Below are positions 1 through 9,177 of a DNA stretch of 64,000 nucleotides, piece by piece; the stretch's first letter is position 1, and every line of letters begins with the position of its first letter. The stretch is from the NCBI GenBank assembly GCA_018818595.1, contig JAHIRM010000050.1, positions 1-64,000 on the forward strand. The letters run 5' to 3'. Position numbers and translations under genes: made by a program. The DNA is from Bacillota bacterium. Lineage in GTDB: Bacteria > Bacillota_I > Bacilli_A > Izemoplasmatales > Hujiaoplasmataceae. Under the pieces are notes generated by a model. That model did not search any database, had not been told where the DNA came from, and saw only the letters and a program-made list of their open reading frames with translations.

Positions 1-61
1 AAGAAGCTAAAGAGTAAATTAAAGAGACACTTAATGAAACTTTTATTATAAACCGCATAAC

Positions 62-80
62 AAAGCCCTTTGGGCTTTTT
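62..80 (+). terminator. intrinsic terminator of an upstream gene
   Basis: AAAGCCC and GGGCTTT form a 7-bp stem with a TTT loop, followed by T-rich sequence. It lies just after a short open reading tail that ends in TAA at 15-17, which may be the end of a plus-strand gene lying mostly outside the window. Confidence 0.75.
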
Positions 81-177
81 CTTTACGATAACATATCTTC
101 TGGAATTTCGAATGATTTTTGATAAAATTTATACATAAAGTAGTATTTCACATGATATAATTATAAAAAGGATGGTG

Positions 178-831
178 ATGACTTTGAGTAATATTCATAA
201 AACAATCAATTATCTATTGGAATTATTTGATAAAAGCAAGTATTTACTAGATAAACCTCAGTCAAAGCAATATAGATTAGAGCACACTTTTCGAGTAGCA
301 AGTATTGGAAAAGAGATTGCTTTAAAGGAAAATTTAGATGTTGATGCTACTACAATTGGATGTCTATTGCATGACATTAGTTATATTTATGAAATGAAAT
401 CGAAAGAAGATCATTTAGGGCACGGAAGAAAATCTGCTCAAATATGCAAAGAATTTGTGATGAGTTTGGATTTGGATGATAAACTAAAACACGAACTATT
501 ATTTGGTATTGCAATTCATGTGGATGATAGTGCAGATTTTGAAGGAGAAAAGACCCTTTTAGCTGAAACAATTGGAGAAGCTGATAACATTGATCGGTTT
601 GATCGATATAGGTTATATGAGAATTTAGTTCAATCAAATTTAGATAGTATGAGTTTAGAAGAACAATTAGAATTTGTTTTTAAAAAAATCACAAGATTAA
701 AAACTTTAAAAGATTATGTGTTTAAATCGAATACTTCAAATCAAATGTGGAATGAAAAAATAGAAATTCAAATCATATACTATACAGGGTTATTGTCTCA
801 ACTTCAAAGAGGAGACTACAAGAACTTATAA
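178..831 (+). CDS. HD-domain phosphohydrolase
   Basis: A single-domain HD-family protein of about 217 residues. The metal-binding signature is visible as an early His in RLEHTFRVA (about residue 36), the HD doublet in CLLHDIS (about residues 65-66), and a later HVDD segment. Such proteins are metal-dependent phosphohydrolases acting on nucleotides or other phosphoesters; the substrate cannot be read here. No signal peptide or membrane segment is seen, so it should be cytosolic. ATG codons at 172 and 178 both follow AAAAAGG; 178 has the better spacing and a TTG at 184 is also possible. A deaminase gene follows 40 bp downstream on the same strand, so the two may be co-transcribed and act in nucleotide salvage (inference). 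Confidence 0.8.
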   Translation: MTLSNIHKTINYLLELFDKSKYLLDKPQSKQYRLEHTFRVASIGKEIALKENLDVDATTIGCLLHDISYIYEMKSKEDHLGHGRKSAQICKEFVMSLDLDDKLKHELLFGIAIHVDDSADFEGEKTLLAETIGEADNIDRFDRYRLYENLVQSNLDSMSLEEQLEFVFKKITRLKTLKDYVFKSNTSNQMWNEKIEIQIIYYTGLLSQLQRGDYKNL

Positions 832-871
832 TATTCATATAAAAAAACAATCAAAGAAGCAGGAGATAATT

Positions 872-1513
872 ATGAACTATTTTAACAATTTGGAAAAACC
901 ATATCAAATAGCTTTTGAACTTGCATGGCAGTCATTTAATGAAAATATATTTCCAATTGGTGCAGTCATTGTTGATAAAGAAGGTAACGTGATTTCTTCT
1001 GGAAGGAATTTAGTTCAAGATAATAAAAACTTGTCCATACTATCAGAGACAAATATGGCACACGCTGAAATGATCGCCATGTCTCACTTGAAGAAATCCC
1101 AGCACAAGAATATTAGAGAATATAAGTTATATTCGACAATGGAGCCCTGTCCTATGTGTTTTGGAACAATCGTCATGATGAATATTATGAATATTAACTA
1201 TGCTTGTAAAGACGAGTATTGTGGTGCAGTAACGTTAAAAGACTCTATACCATATATTAAACAAAGAAATATGAAATTCAACCATACTGGTGGATACGAA
1301 GAAGTATTTCAATTAGTTATTCAAACGTTGTTTGAGTGTATAAACTATTCAAAAGATAGTGTTGTATTACAATCATTAAGAAATACAAATGAAGCAGCAA
1401 TATCTTTAGCTATACATTTGTTTGAATCTGAATTTCTTACTAATTTTCAACAAAACGCATCCGTCTCTTATATTTATAACGAAGTAATAAAAAAATACAT
1501 TGAATTTTCCTAG
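872..1513 (+). CDS. nucleoside/guanine-type deaminase (CDA fold)
   Basis: A cytidine-deaminase-fold zinc enzyme. The catalytic HAE motif is at about residues 64-66 and the zinc ligands PCPMC at 92-96, the pattern of guanine deaminases and tRNA adenosine deaminases. It has 213 residues, about 55 more than a minimal guanine deaminase; the extra C-terminal part (from about residue 155) looks helical and I do not recognise it. It probably hydrolytically deaminates a purine or pyrimidine base, nucleoside or related compound in the cytosol. The ATG is preceded by AGGAGA with good spacing. It follows the HD phosphohydrolase gene and is bounded downstream by a 16-bp perfect hairpin terminator. The exact substrate is uncertain. 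Confidence 0.8.
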   Translation: MNYFNNLEKPYQIAFELAWQSFNENIFPIGAVIVDKEGNVISSGRNLVQDNKNLSILSETNMAHAEMIAMSHLKKSQHKNIREYKLYSTMEPCPMCFGTIVMMNIMNINYACKDEYCGAVTLKDSIPYIKQRNMKFNHTGGYEEVFQLVIQTLFECINYSKDSVVLQSLRNTNEAAISLAIHLFESEFLTNFQQNASVSYIYNEVIKKYIEFS

Positions 1514-1644
1514 TTCTTATACTTTTCGTATATTGTTAATCAAGAAATTTTGAGTAGATTTTTTTAAGAAAGAAAAAATAATAAACAAACATTTATACAA
1601 CCTACGTTAGAAATCGCAATTGAATTAACTGTTCAAATATTAAT

Positions 1645-1677
1645 AAAGCACCATCAATTTTAAATTGATGGTGCTTT
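1645..1677. terminator. bidirectional intrinsic terminator
   Basis: A 16-bp perfect inverted repeat (1645-1660 with 1662-1677) with a one-base loop, A-rich on the left and T-rich on the right. It sits between two convergent genes and can end transcription from both. Confidence 0.9.
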
Positions 1678-1697
1678 ATATATATTTATATTTATTA

Positions 1698-2318
1698 TTA
1701 TCTCAAATAATCAATAATGCGTTTTACTGCCACTTTAACGATATCAATGGATTCAAAGACGTCATCAACCATTAATGAATGTCCTGCATTTTCAATAATA
1801 AGCAAGTTATCTTTCGGTCTTGATTTTAGTTCTTTAATGGTTGGTTCATCTAAGTATTCATCTTTTGTACTAGTAATAATTAATCCTGGGTATTTAGAGA
1901 TATATTCTAAGCCATCTATTGTTGGAGAAATATACGCGCTTTTAGCAACCATGTTTGGATATTCCATTTTAATTGCGTTTGAAACGATATTTCCAAAACT
2001 TTCACAAATATAATAAGTTTTCTCATAAATTTTAAACTCATTAACCTTTAGGATTGCTTCATTAAGTGCACATGTTATTTTTCCGATTATCACTTCATCT
2101 TTATCATCTTGTAAATAAATATTAGAGTATGAGATGCATAAAACGTCAGTTTGATGATCTAAATAATATTTTCTTAAAAAGGTTAAAACAGGTCGATCAC
2201 ATGAATTTCCTCCACCGGGGAAGAGTACTACTAATTTCGTTGCGTCATCTGTTTTATAGTGAATATGATTTGATGTTAAATCGTTTTTTGTAATCTTTAC
2301 ATAGGATGCTGAAATCAT
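1698..2318 (-). CDS. alpha/beta hydrolase-fold protein
   Basis: A 206-residue protein with the order of an alpha/beta hydrolase: an oxyanion-type segment LFPGGGNS (about residues 32-39), a nucleophile elbow CESFG with Ser107, an acidic residue in STKDEY (Asp153) and a late His in NAGHSLM (His180). The first Gly of the usual GxSxG elbow is Cys here. There is no signal peptide, so it is likely a cytosolic esterase or peptidase-like hydrolase of unknown substrate. The ATG is preceded by AAAGGAG on the minus strand. It is a single gene that converges with the deaminase gene across a shared terminator. Confidence 0.65.
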   Translation of the reverse strand: MISASYVKITKNDLTSNHIHYKTDDATKLVVLFPGGGNSCDRPVLTFLRKYYLDHQTDVLCISYSNIYLQDDKDEVIIGKITCALNEAILKVNEFKIYEKTYYICESFGNIVSNAIKMEYPNMVAKSAYISPTIDGLEYISKYPGLIITSTKDEYLDEPTIKELKSRPKDNLLIIENAGHSLMVDDVFESIDIVKVAVKRIIDYLR

Positions 2319-2402
2319 TAATTATGTTCTCCTTTAATAATATATGGTTTCTTTATTTGCATAGGTAATCACCTTCATTTATAGTATCATTAGAATATTT
2401 AA

Positions 2403-2783
2403 AAAACAAGTTATATTTTTAAACCAAAAAATTTTGTACGTGTATCATCTTTATTCAAGCCATTATCTCCATTAATTAAACTAGCGGTTGCTTGTAAAGA
2501 AGACCATAATAAAATATTATATGAGAAAAAGATGAGTAATGATGTATCTTCGAAAGATGTCCTTAATTTTCACAATGAAAAGTTAAAAGAAGAAAATGAA
2601 TGGCTTGGATTAGTATTAAGATTAAACAGTGGGTACCTGTTTTGACATATATAAAAATTACAAGTTGTAATTAAAATTGTTATGTCAAGCACTACCATAG
2701 ATGATTGTAAAGCATGCGATTGGTATCACAAAAAAAGTCCTTTGAATGGTTTTCCTATCAATGAAAATACAGAAGAAATTTAG
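2403..2783 (+). pseudogene. possible decayed gene remnant
   Basis: One reading frame stays open from 2403 to a TGA at 2643, has further stops to about 2675, then reopens from an ATG at 2682 to a TAG at 2781, all in the same phase. The pieces look protein-like (for example ENEWLGLVLRL, then CKACDWYHKKSPLNGF) but none has a good ribosome-binding site, except possibly the last 33-codon piece. I do not recognise a family. It could be a disabled gene or chance. Confidence 0.25.
2642..2672 (+). promoter_or_regulatory. TTGACA with an overlapping 17-bp palindrome
   Basis: TTGACA at 2642-2647 is followed by the perfect inverted repeat AATTACAA-G-TTGTAATT at 2656-2672, which would cover the -10 position. 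The layout is that of a repressor operator of MarR-like type, but only the decayed stretch lies immediately downstream. Confidence 0.4.
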
Positions 2784-2885
2784 AGAACTTTATTCTTAAA
2801 GAAGATCCATTTTTTTATCAAATCTGATTAAGGTATTTTTTTCTTCAAACCTGTTATGTGGGGTGTGGTTATATGTAATTATGTA

Positions 2886-2894
2886 TGGTATACT
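2886..2894 (+). promoter_or_regulatory. extended -10 promoter for the two-component operon
   Basis: TGGTATACT has the extended -10 form TGnTATAcT, about 60 bp before the regulator start. No good -35 is seen. Confidence 0.5.
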
Positions 2895-2955
2895 ATATAT
2901 AAAAATAATTTGTATTTCTAACTAATCATATTCTTAAATGATAGGAGATAAATAT

Positions 2956-3669
2956 ATGCGTATATGCTTAGTCGATGATGACTCAATACAACTTGAATAT
3001 TTAAATGTGCTAATAGGCAAGTGGTCTAGTAAACATAATGTCCACACAGAACTGAGTTTTTATCTCAGTGCGGAAGAAATGTTGTTTGAAAATAATGCAA
3101 CATATCCTTTTGATATGATTATTTTAGATATTCAAATGGGTAAAATCAATGGAATTGAACTTGCAAAAAAAATTAGACAAACCGATCAAAATGTAATAAT
3201 CGCTTTCATATCGGGAATGGCTGATTATGTATTTGAAGGTTATGAAGTTCAAGCTTTTAGGTATATATTAAAACCAGTTAAAGAGAATAAAATCTATGAA
3301 CTATTAGATTATGCGAACACATATAAAGAGAAAGAACATAAATATTTAATTATATCCGTATCTGGAGAAATGAAAAAAATCAAGTATGATGATATTATCT
3401 ATTTTGAATCAATGGGACACTATGTTGTATTTCATTTAGAAAACTTAGAATATGATTATAAATATAATATAAGCGAATTATGCCTTGAGTTATCTGAATC
3501 TGAATTTATAAGAACGCATCGATCTTATGTTGTGAATGTAAAATATATTGAAAAGATTACAAAGAATGAATGTCAACTCATCAATCATATAACAGTGCCT
3601 TTAAGCAGGCAATCCTATAAAGCAGTAAATGAGAAATTCATAAACTATTATAAAGGAAAAGGTGTGTAA
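2956..3669 (+). CDS. LytTR-family response regulator
   Basis: A 237-residue AgrA/LytR-type response regulator. The receiver domain (about 1-120) has the acidic pocket CLVDDDS (residues 4-10) and the phospho-acceptor Asp58 in MIILDIQMG. The C-terminal LytTR DNA-binding domain (about 135-235) contains FESMGHYVVFH and FIRTHRSYVVN. Members bind paired direct repeats and often control peptide signalling, bacteriocin or exporter genes. The ATG at 2956 follows AGGAGA; an upstream ATG at 2938 lacks a site. Its stop overlaps the kinase start (TAATG), so the pair is translationally coupled. The adjacent ABC exporter operon is the likely target (inference). Confidence 0.92.
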   Translation: MRICLVDDDSIQLEYLNVLIGKWSSKHNVHTELSFYLSAEEMLFENNATYPFDMIILDIQMGKINGIELAKKIRQTDQNVIIAFISGMADYVFEGYEVQAFRYILKPVKENKIYELLDYANTYKEKEHKYLIISVSGEMKKIKYDDIIYFESMGHYVVFHLENLEYDYKYNISELCLELSESEFIRTHRSYVVNVKYIEKITKNECQLINHITVPLSRQSYKAVNEKFINYYKGKGV

Positions 3670-4688
3670 TGGAATATTTGATATTCATTCCGATTTTTAT
3701 AGTGATTATGTATGGAATGTTTCTGTTTAAAAAACACCCTAAACTCAATTCTATAATGATAGGATCTTTTATCGCTTTGATTACAGTGATAGGTTTTTTT
3801 GTTTTGAAAAGTTTCTTGCCACTATCTAAAAATCTAGTGACAATTCTTGTGATTGATACACTAATCATTTTTTTCTTGTTGCGAATCGATCATAAAGTCA
3901 CAGTAATTTTTCTAATTCTTCATATCATATCAATTGGGTTACTCTTATTTCTTAGTTATCAATATCCAGACACTTCGATCTACTTTAGTTTTCTGATTTC
4001 AACGATTTTTTTATTAGCAGAAAACAATCAGATTTTTATGAGAAAATCATATGAGGAAGCCGCAACAGAATACCAAAATAAAATCTTAGATAAACAAGTA
4101 GAAGAAGTTCAAAACATATATGTTACGATGCGAAGTTGGAGACACGATTATCATAATCACCTTCAAAAACTAAAAGCTCATATTATGATGGGTCAAATAC
4201 AAGAAGCAAATCAATATCTAAATGAATTGGAAATTGATTTAGATAACGTAAACCAAATGGTTGAATCTGGGAATATTAATCTTGATGCAATTCTTAATTC
4301 TAAACTATCCTTGGCAAACAAAAACAATATTGAAATTAACTACAAAGCAATCGTTCCAAAGAAACTCACGATTTCCGATATTGATTTATGTGTATTAATC
4401 GGAAATCTTATAGACAATGCAGTAGAAGCTTGTCAAAAGATTACAGATAAAAGTCCAAAATTCATTAGACTCTATATTGGAATATTTAAACAGCAACTTT
4501 ATATTTCTGTCACGAATTCAACAAGCGAAATGATCAGGAAATTAGATGATGAATATATCTCAACAAAACGAGGCAATCACGGACATGGCTTGAAAAGAAT
4601 CAATAATATTGTTGATAAATATGGTGGATATATCAATCGCCAAAATGAACCAAAGGTATTTGTTTCAGAAGTGTTATTACCATTATAA
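3669..4688 (+). CDS. GHKL sensor histidine kinase, AgrC/ComD type
   Basis: A membrane sensor kinase of 339 residues. About five hydrophobic segments fill residues 1-115, followed by a coiled linker, the phospho-acceptor His159 in WRHDYHNH, and a GHKL ATPase domain with LIGNLIDNAVEAC (N box) and GNHGHGLKRI (G box). This is the HPK10 type that senses peptides or membrane-active compounds and phosphorylates the LytTR regulator encoded just upstream. No AgrB or AgrD-like gene is next to it, so the signal is unknown. The C-terminus runs directly into a terminator. Confidence 0.92.
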   Translation: MEYLIFIPIFIVIMYGMFLFKKHPKLNSIMIGSFIALITVIGFFVLKSFLPLSKNLVTILVIDTLIIFFLLRIDHKVTVIFLILHIISIGLLLFLSYQYPDTSIYFSFLISTIFLLAENNQIFMRKSYEEAATEYQNKILDKQVEEVQNIYVTMRSWRHDYHNHLQKLKAHIMMGQIQEANQYLNELEIDLDNVNQMVESGNINLDAILNSKLSLANKNNIEINYKAIVPKKLTISDIDLCVLIGNLIDNAVEACQKITDKSPKFIRLYIGIFKQQLYISVTNSTSEMIRKLDDEYISTKRGNHGHGLKRINNIVDKYGGYINRQNEPKVFVSEVLLPL

Positions 4689-4698
4689 ATAGCCACTG

Positions 4699-4735
4699 GT
4701 GTTCGAAATATTACATTTCGTGCACTTTTTTTTAC
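4699..4735 (+). terminator. intrinsic terminator after the kinase gene
   Basis: CGAAAT pairs with ATTTCG, extended by GTG/CAC across a small internal loop, followed by a run of T. It separates the two-component genes from the ABC genes. Confidence 0.7.
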
Positions 4736-4752
4736 GATTTGCGTTTTTGTTA

Positions 4753-4758
4753 TATAGT
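4753..4758 (+). promoter_or_regulatory. -10 box for the first ABC pair
   Basis: TATAGT at 4753-4758 lies 29 bp before the first ABC start. Its surroundings (TATAGTGgagtTGTAaG) resemble those of the promoter of the second ABC pair (TATAGTGtataTGTAgG at 9411), which hints at common control. No good -35 is visible. Confidence 0.45.
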
Positions 4759-4787
4759 GGAGTTGTAAGTTATTAGGAGGAAAACAA

Positions 4788-6626
4788 ATGAAAAGTAATA
4801 ACATTTTTAAAAATGCAATCTATGTGTATTCACAAGCAAATAAATTTAATAAAAAATATAAATACAGATTAGTATTTAATCTTTTACTTAAATTATTGAT
4901 TCCGATTTTCGCAACATTCATTCCTACAGTAGTTGTTTATTTGATTATTAATCAATATGAAATTAGCAGTTTTGCCTTAATTGTTGGGCTTATTGTACTG
5001 GCTTATGCCATTGTTCACTATGCATATTCATACTTTTCTCACATCCTATTTTTTGATAAGGTATTCATTAGAATGAATGCTTTTTTCGAGATATTAAGTA
5101 ATAAAGCTATGGGTACTGGATATGAAAACATTGAATTTGAAAAAGGCCGTGAGAAATTAATGAAAGCGGTAGGTTCCATAGAAGCGAACAGTGTAGGGGT
5201 TGAACTTTTATTACAAGTTTTTCCTGTTTTCATTACAAGTATTGTGGGTATATTATTGTATAGTTCATATGTTTTAACAATTAATTTTACAATAGTATTA
5301 GTGTTGATCGGTATGGCTATCATGAATTTATTATTAAATGCCTATGCACGTAATTATGAAAAACGAACGCAAAATGAGCTTAACATCTATCGAACGAAAC
5401 TGAAATATTATCAAGATGAAGCAAATAAATTATCTAACGCAAAAGATATTAGAATTTATAAACTTGAGGAATGGTTCTATAAAGGAATCAAATTATTTAC
5501 AAAAAAATTCTCCTCTACAACAATAAAACAAAAACTTCGTTATTCTTTTGCTAATTTATCTGATTCCATATTTTCTATCATTAGAAACTTGATTGCATAT
5601 ACAATATTAGTAACAATGGTAATAGAAGGCACGATTAATGTGGCTGAATTCACTTTTATGATTGGGATTGTAATTGGATTCTCTGTTTGGTTAAATCAAC
5701 TGTCTGAAAGTTACGGCAGATTAAAAGAAGCAAGCATTAGAATAGACAGTTTCAGAGATTATATGAATATGGATGATTGCATTAATTTGAATGAAGGAGA
5801 AGATGTTAAACCATTATTAAATAAAAAACTATCAATTGAATTTAAAGATGTTTCATTTACTTATCCAAACGCTGAAAAACCAACCATTGACAACCTTAAC
5901 CTTAGAATTGAACCAGGAGAAAAGATTGCGCTCGTAGGTGTAAACGGAGCTGGTAAAACAACACTTGTAAAACTATTAACTGGTTTATATAATCCAACTA
6001 AAGGAGAGATACTAATCAATGGCCTTCCGATTGATTCGTTTAATAGGTATGAATACTACAATTTATTTGGGGTTATATTCCAAGATATTAATACATTGCC
6101 ATTTACAATTGCTCAAAATATATCAGGAAGAATAGAAGAAGATACAGATTATGAAAAAGTTAGGATTGCATTAAAACAATCTGGATTAGCAGAAAAAGTA
6201 GCATCACTCCAAAAGAAAGAATATACTAATTTGACACAAGTAGTTGATGATAAAGGAATCATGTTGTCGGGCGGGGAATTACAGAAGTTAATGTTAGCAA
6301 GGGCGTTATACAAAGATTCACCAATTCTAGTCTTAGATGAACCTACCGCAGCACTCGATCCACTGGCAGAACAATCACTATACTTAAAATACAATTCACT
6401 AACAAAGAATAAAACTTCGCTATTTATTTCACATAGACTAGCATCTACTCAATTTTGTAATAAAATTATATATTTAGAAGATGGAGCCATTTTGGAAACA
6501 GGAAGTCATAAAGAGTTGATGAAAAAGAACGGGAAATACTTCGAGATGTTTGAAATTCAAAGTCAGTATTACAAAGAAAATAAGAAGGAGGAATTTGAAG
6601 ATGAAATCGAAACTCAAAGTATTTAA
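4788..6626 (+). CDS. ABC exporter half-transporter, subunit A of pair 1
   Basis: A 612-residue type IV ABC half-transporter: six membrane helices in about residues 25-320 and an ATPase domain from about 350. Walker A is GVNGAGKTT, the signature is LSGGELQK, Walker B is LVLDEPTAALDP with its catalytic Glu, and the H loop is ISHRLAS. All ATPase motifs are intact. The cytoplasmic-loop motif KDIRIYKL is shared by all four ABC proteins of this region. There is no N-terminal C39 peptidase, so it would not process a leader peptide itself. The gene overlaps the next ABC gene by 26 bp, pointing to a heterodimer. It may export a peptide, lipid or drug; the cargo is unknown. The ATG is preceded by TTAGGAGG. 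Confidence 0.92.
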   Translation: MKSNNIFKNAIYVYSQANKFNKKYKYRLVFNLLLKLLIPIFATFIPTVVVYLIINQYEISSFALIVGLIVLAYAIVHYAYSYFSHILFFDKVFIRMNAFFEILSNKAMGTGYENIEFEKGREKLMKAVGSIEANSVGVELLLQVFPVFITSIVGILLYSSYVLTINFTIVLVLIGMAIMNLLLNAYARNYEKRTQNELNIYRTKLKYYQDEANKLSNAKDIRIYKLEEWFYKGIKLFTKKFSSTTIKQKLRYSFANLSDSIFSIIRNLIAYTILVTMVIEGTINVAEFTFMIGIVIGFSVWLNQLSESYGRLKEASIRIDSFRDYMNMDDCINLNEGEDVKPLLNKKLSIEFKDVSFTYPNAEKPTIDNLNLRIEPGEKIALVGVNGAGKTTLVKLLTGLYNPTKGEILINGLPIDSFNRYEYYNLFGVIFQDINTLPFTIAQNISGRIEEDTDYEKVRIALKQSGLAEKVASLQKKEYTNLTQVVDDKGIMLSGGELQKLMLARALYKDSPILVLDEPTAALDPLAEQSLYLKYNSLTKNKTSLFISHRLASTQFCNKIIYLEDGAILETGSHKELMKKNGKYFEMFEIQSQYYKENKKEEFEDEIETQSI

Positions 6627-8448
6627 GGACATTGTTGATGTCATAAAAATATCAAACAAATCTGATAAATTATATTTTCCGCTTATTATTCTCAAATCTT
6701 TGGTCACAGCATCATTTCCTTTTGTTGGATTAATCTATAGCGCCCTAATTCTTGATGGATTCATTGATGGATTAGAAAAATCATCGATCATGTCTCTTGT
6801 TTATCAAATGATTATAATAAGCGCTCTACTCTTAATATCTAGAACAATTTTAAATTTCTTTTGTGAACAAAAAACAAATCTTATTAGTCTAAAGTTAAAT
6901 AGTGAAATTTCAAGAAAGACGTTAAACTTGGATTTCGAACAATTAGAGTCGCAAGAAATTAAAGATAAAATCTCAAGAGCAAATCAAGGTGTATTATTTT
7001 CAGGAGGAATCGGAACATTTATAAATATATTAGGATCATCAATTGAGAATATCATATCCTTTATATATTCACTTACTTTAATTGTAGCTTTATTTATCAG
7101 TGTAGATTTAAATAATCCGGATACTATCACAAAAATATTTAATAGTCCACTCATAGGGGTGGGGATAATAATATTAATTATTATTTCAATGTTGCTGAAT
7201 TTTAAAATTATCAAAAAAATTAATAAGTTACACTATGATATATACGAAGAGAACATTACTGTAAATCGGTTATTTCTATATTTACGTGATTCCTCAATGG
7301 ATTATAAGATAAGTAAAGATGTTAGATTGTTTCATATAGATGCATTACTAGCTAATAAAATCCAGGATACATGTTTTAGATTTGGTAAATCCTATGGGAA
7401 CATCGCAGTAAAAGCTGGAAGAATGACTGCACAAGGTGGAGTATTGAATAATATTGTATTATATACGGCATATGCAGTCATAGGAATTAAAGCATTATTA
7501 GGACTCATATCTGTAGGAAATGTTTTGTTGCTTGTTAGTGCAGTAACGGCATTTAGTACTGCAATAGTTCAAATTGTTGGTAATGTCTCTTCTGCATCAA
7601 CACAAACGAAGTACTTAGCTCTTTATAAACAATACTTAGATACAACGACAAAGTTGTATAAAGGAACATTGCCAATTGAAAAACGTGACGATGGGAATTA
7701 TGAATTTGAATTTAAAAATGTTACATTTCATTATCCGAATAATGACGATATCATATTAAACAATGTTTCATGGAAACTTGAAACGGGGAAAAAATTAGCT
7801 ATTGTTGGACCGAATGGAGCCGGAAAAACAACCTTTATAAAATTATTATGTAGGTTATACGATCCAACAGAAGGAGAAATCTTACTAAATGGAATTGATA
7901 TTAAAAAGTATGACCATAAAGAATATATCGACTTGATGTCTGTTGTCTTCCAAGATTTCAAATTATTCTCAACAACCATAAAAGAAAATATCAAATGTGG
8001 ACTAGATGGAAACAATGAACAAATTACCCAATATTTATACCAAGCTGGGTTGCGTGAACGTATAGATAATTTACCGAATGGTATGGATACATACTTATAC
8101 TCAAACTATGGTGAACAAGGTGTGGAAATTTCTGGTGGAGAAGCACAAAAAATAGCGATTGCCAGAGCATTATATAAAGATTCACCTTTCGTAATACTTG
8201 ATGAACCAACTTCAGCATTAGATCCAATCTCAGAATATGAGATCTATACAAAGTTTGACACATTGGTTGAAAATAAAACAGCAATCTATATCTCCCACAG
8301 AATGTCTTCTTGTAAATTTTGTGACACAATAATCGTTTTTGACAAAGGTGAAATTATTCAGTCAGGAACTCATGATCAATTATTAAGTAGCAATGAAGGT
8401 CTCTATTTTAATATGTGGTCTGCACAAGCAAAATACTATGTAGACTAA
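6601..8448 (+). CDS. ABC exporter half-transporter, subunit B of pair 1
   Basis: A 615-residue half-transporter with six membrane helices in about residues 20-330 and a complete ATPase domain: Walker A GPNGAGKTT, signature ISGGEAQK, Walker B VILDEPTSALDP and H loop ISHRMSS. The start at 6601 is chosen because AAGGAGG lies just before it; an upstream in-frame start lies deep inside the preceding gene. It should form a heterodimer with the protein of the overlapping upstream gene. It is closer in sequence to subunit B of the second pair than to its own partner (for example ISGGEAQKIAI in both), so the two operons look like duplicates of one ancestral pair. Confidence 0.92.
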   Translation: MKSKLKVFKDIVDVIKISNKSDKLYFPLIILKSLVTASFPFVGLIYSALILDGFIDGLEKSSIMSLVYQMIIISALLLISRTILNFFCEQKTNLISLKLNSEISRKTLNLDFEQLESQEIKDKISRANQGVLFSGGIGTFINILGSSIENIISFIYSLTLIVALFISVDLNNPDTITKIFNSPLIGVGIIILIIISMLLNFKIIKKINKLHYDIYEENITVNRLFLYLRDSSMDYKISKDVRLFHIDALLANKIQDTCFRFGKSYGNIAVKAGRMTAQGGVLNNIVLYTAYAVIGIKALLGLISVGNVLLLVSAVTAFSTAIVQIVGNVSSASTQTKYLALYKQYLDTTTKLYKGTLPIEKRDDGNYEFEFKNVTFHYPNNDDIILNNVSWKLETGKKLAIVGPNGAGKTTFIKLLCRLYDPTEGEILLNGIDIKKYDHKEYIDLMSVVFQDFKLFSTTIKENIKCGLDGNNEQITQYLYQAGLRERIDNLPNGMDTYLYSNYGEQGVEISGGEAQKIAIARALYKDSPFVILDEPTSALDPISEYEIYTKFDTLVENKTAIYISHRMSSCKFCDTIIVFDKGEIIQSGTHDQLLSSNEGLYFNMWSAQAKYYVD

Positions 8449-8609
8449 TCGCTAGAAAGCCTTATTATTAAAAGTCTCCATTTTAACTAAAAAACCACAA
8501 AAATATCTAGCAATAATTGCAAAATTGAATTAGAATAAAAGAAGGTTCAATTGTAATTAAATTTGCTAAAAAGGTTTTTGCACATATCAATTACTATTAA
8601 GGAGAAAAA

Positions 8610-9023
8610 ATGGATACTTTAATTAAAAAATATCGCAACAAAGATTTATACAGCTTAAACTGCTCTGAATCAATCGTTTTCGCTGCAAATGAATACTATA
8701 ACTTAAGATTATCAGAAAACGGATTAAGAATGGCATCAGGATTTGGTGGCGGAATATTTGAAAAACACTTATGTGGTATCGTCAGTGGAGCAGTTTGTGT
8801 GCTCGGAATATTGTTTAAAGGAAAAACGTTTGATAACAAGAACCTGCTTGAAATAAGTATTAATGAGTTTAAAGAAGAGTTTAGAAAAAACTATGACAAT
8901 TTAGAATGTAATTACTTGTTAGAACATTATCGCGTAGAAGAACAAGGATGCAATTTAATAATCTTTAAATCTGCAGATATATTGAAAAGAGTTATTGATA
9001 AATATATCAACAATACTATATGA
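8610..9023 (+). CDS. C_GCAxxG_C_C family protein, putative redox protein
   Basis: A 137-residue protein with spaced cysteines of the C_GCAxxG_C_C family: NCSES near residue 18, then GFGGG, HLCGIVSGAVCVLG (residues 51-64), and late Cys residues in LECNYLL and QGCNLI. The usual GCAxxG is altered to CGIVSG. Family members are small cytosolic proteins thought to act in redox chemistry or metal binding; the biochemical role is not established. The ATG follows AAGGAG. It lies between two ABC exporter pairs, 160 bp after the first and about 510 bp before the second, and may serve the same system. The gene ends in TGA. Confidence 0.7.
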   Translation: MDTLIKKYRNKDLYSLNCSESIVFAANEYYNLRLSENGLRMASGFGGGIFEKHLCGIVSGAVCVLGILFKGKTFDNKNLLEISINEFKEEFRKNYDNLECNYLLEHYRVEEQGCNLIIFKSADILKRVIDKYINNTI

Positions 9024-9147
9024 TATATTAAACTGAGATAAGGTAATTGTTTTAAAATCTGTTATTTACATAAGTTGTTACTATTTAAATATAACAGTTT
9101 CTACCGCCTCTCATTAAGCACTCAAAATGATTGCGCATAAATTCATG

Positions 9148-9165
9148 TTGGCAAAGCTTTGCCAA
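9148..9165. repeat. 18-bp perfect palindrome
   Basis: TTGGCAAAG joined to CTTTGCCAA is a perfect inverted repeat with no loop. It is in the gap between the redox protein and the second ABC pair. It may be a dimeric regulator site rather than a terminator, as no T run follows. Confidence 0.5.
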
Positions 9166-9177
9166 AATAATACTTAT

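Noticed and set aside
2319-2955. AgrD-like signal peptide gene next to the histidine kinase
   Set aside because: No short gene with a ribosome-binding site, amphipathic leader and Cys/Ser ring segment was found, and there is no AgrB.
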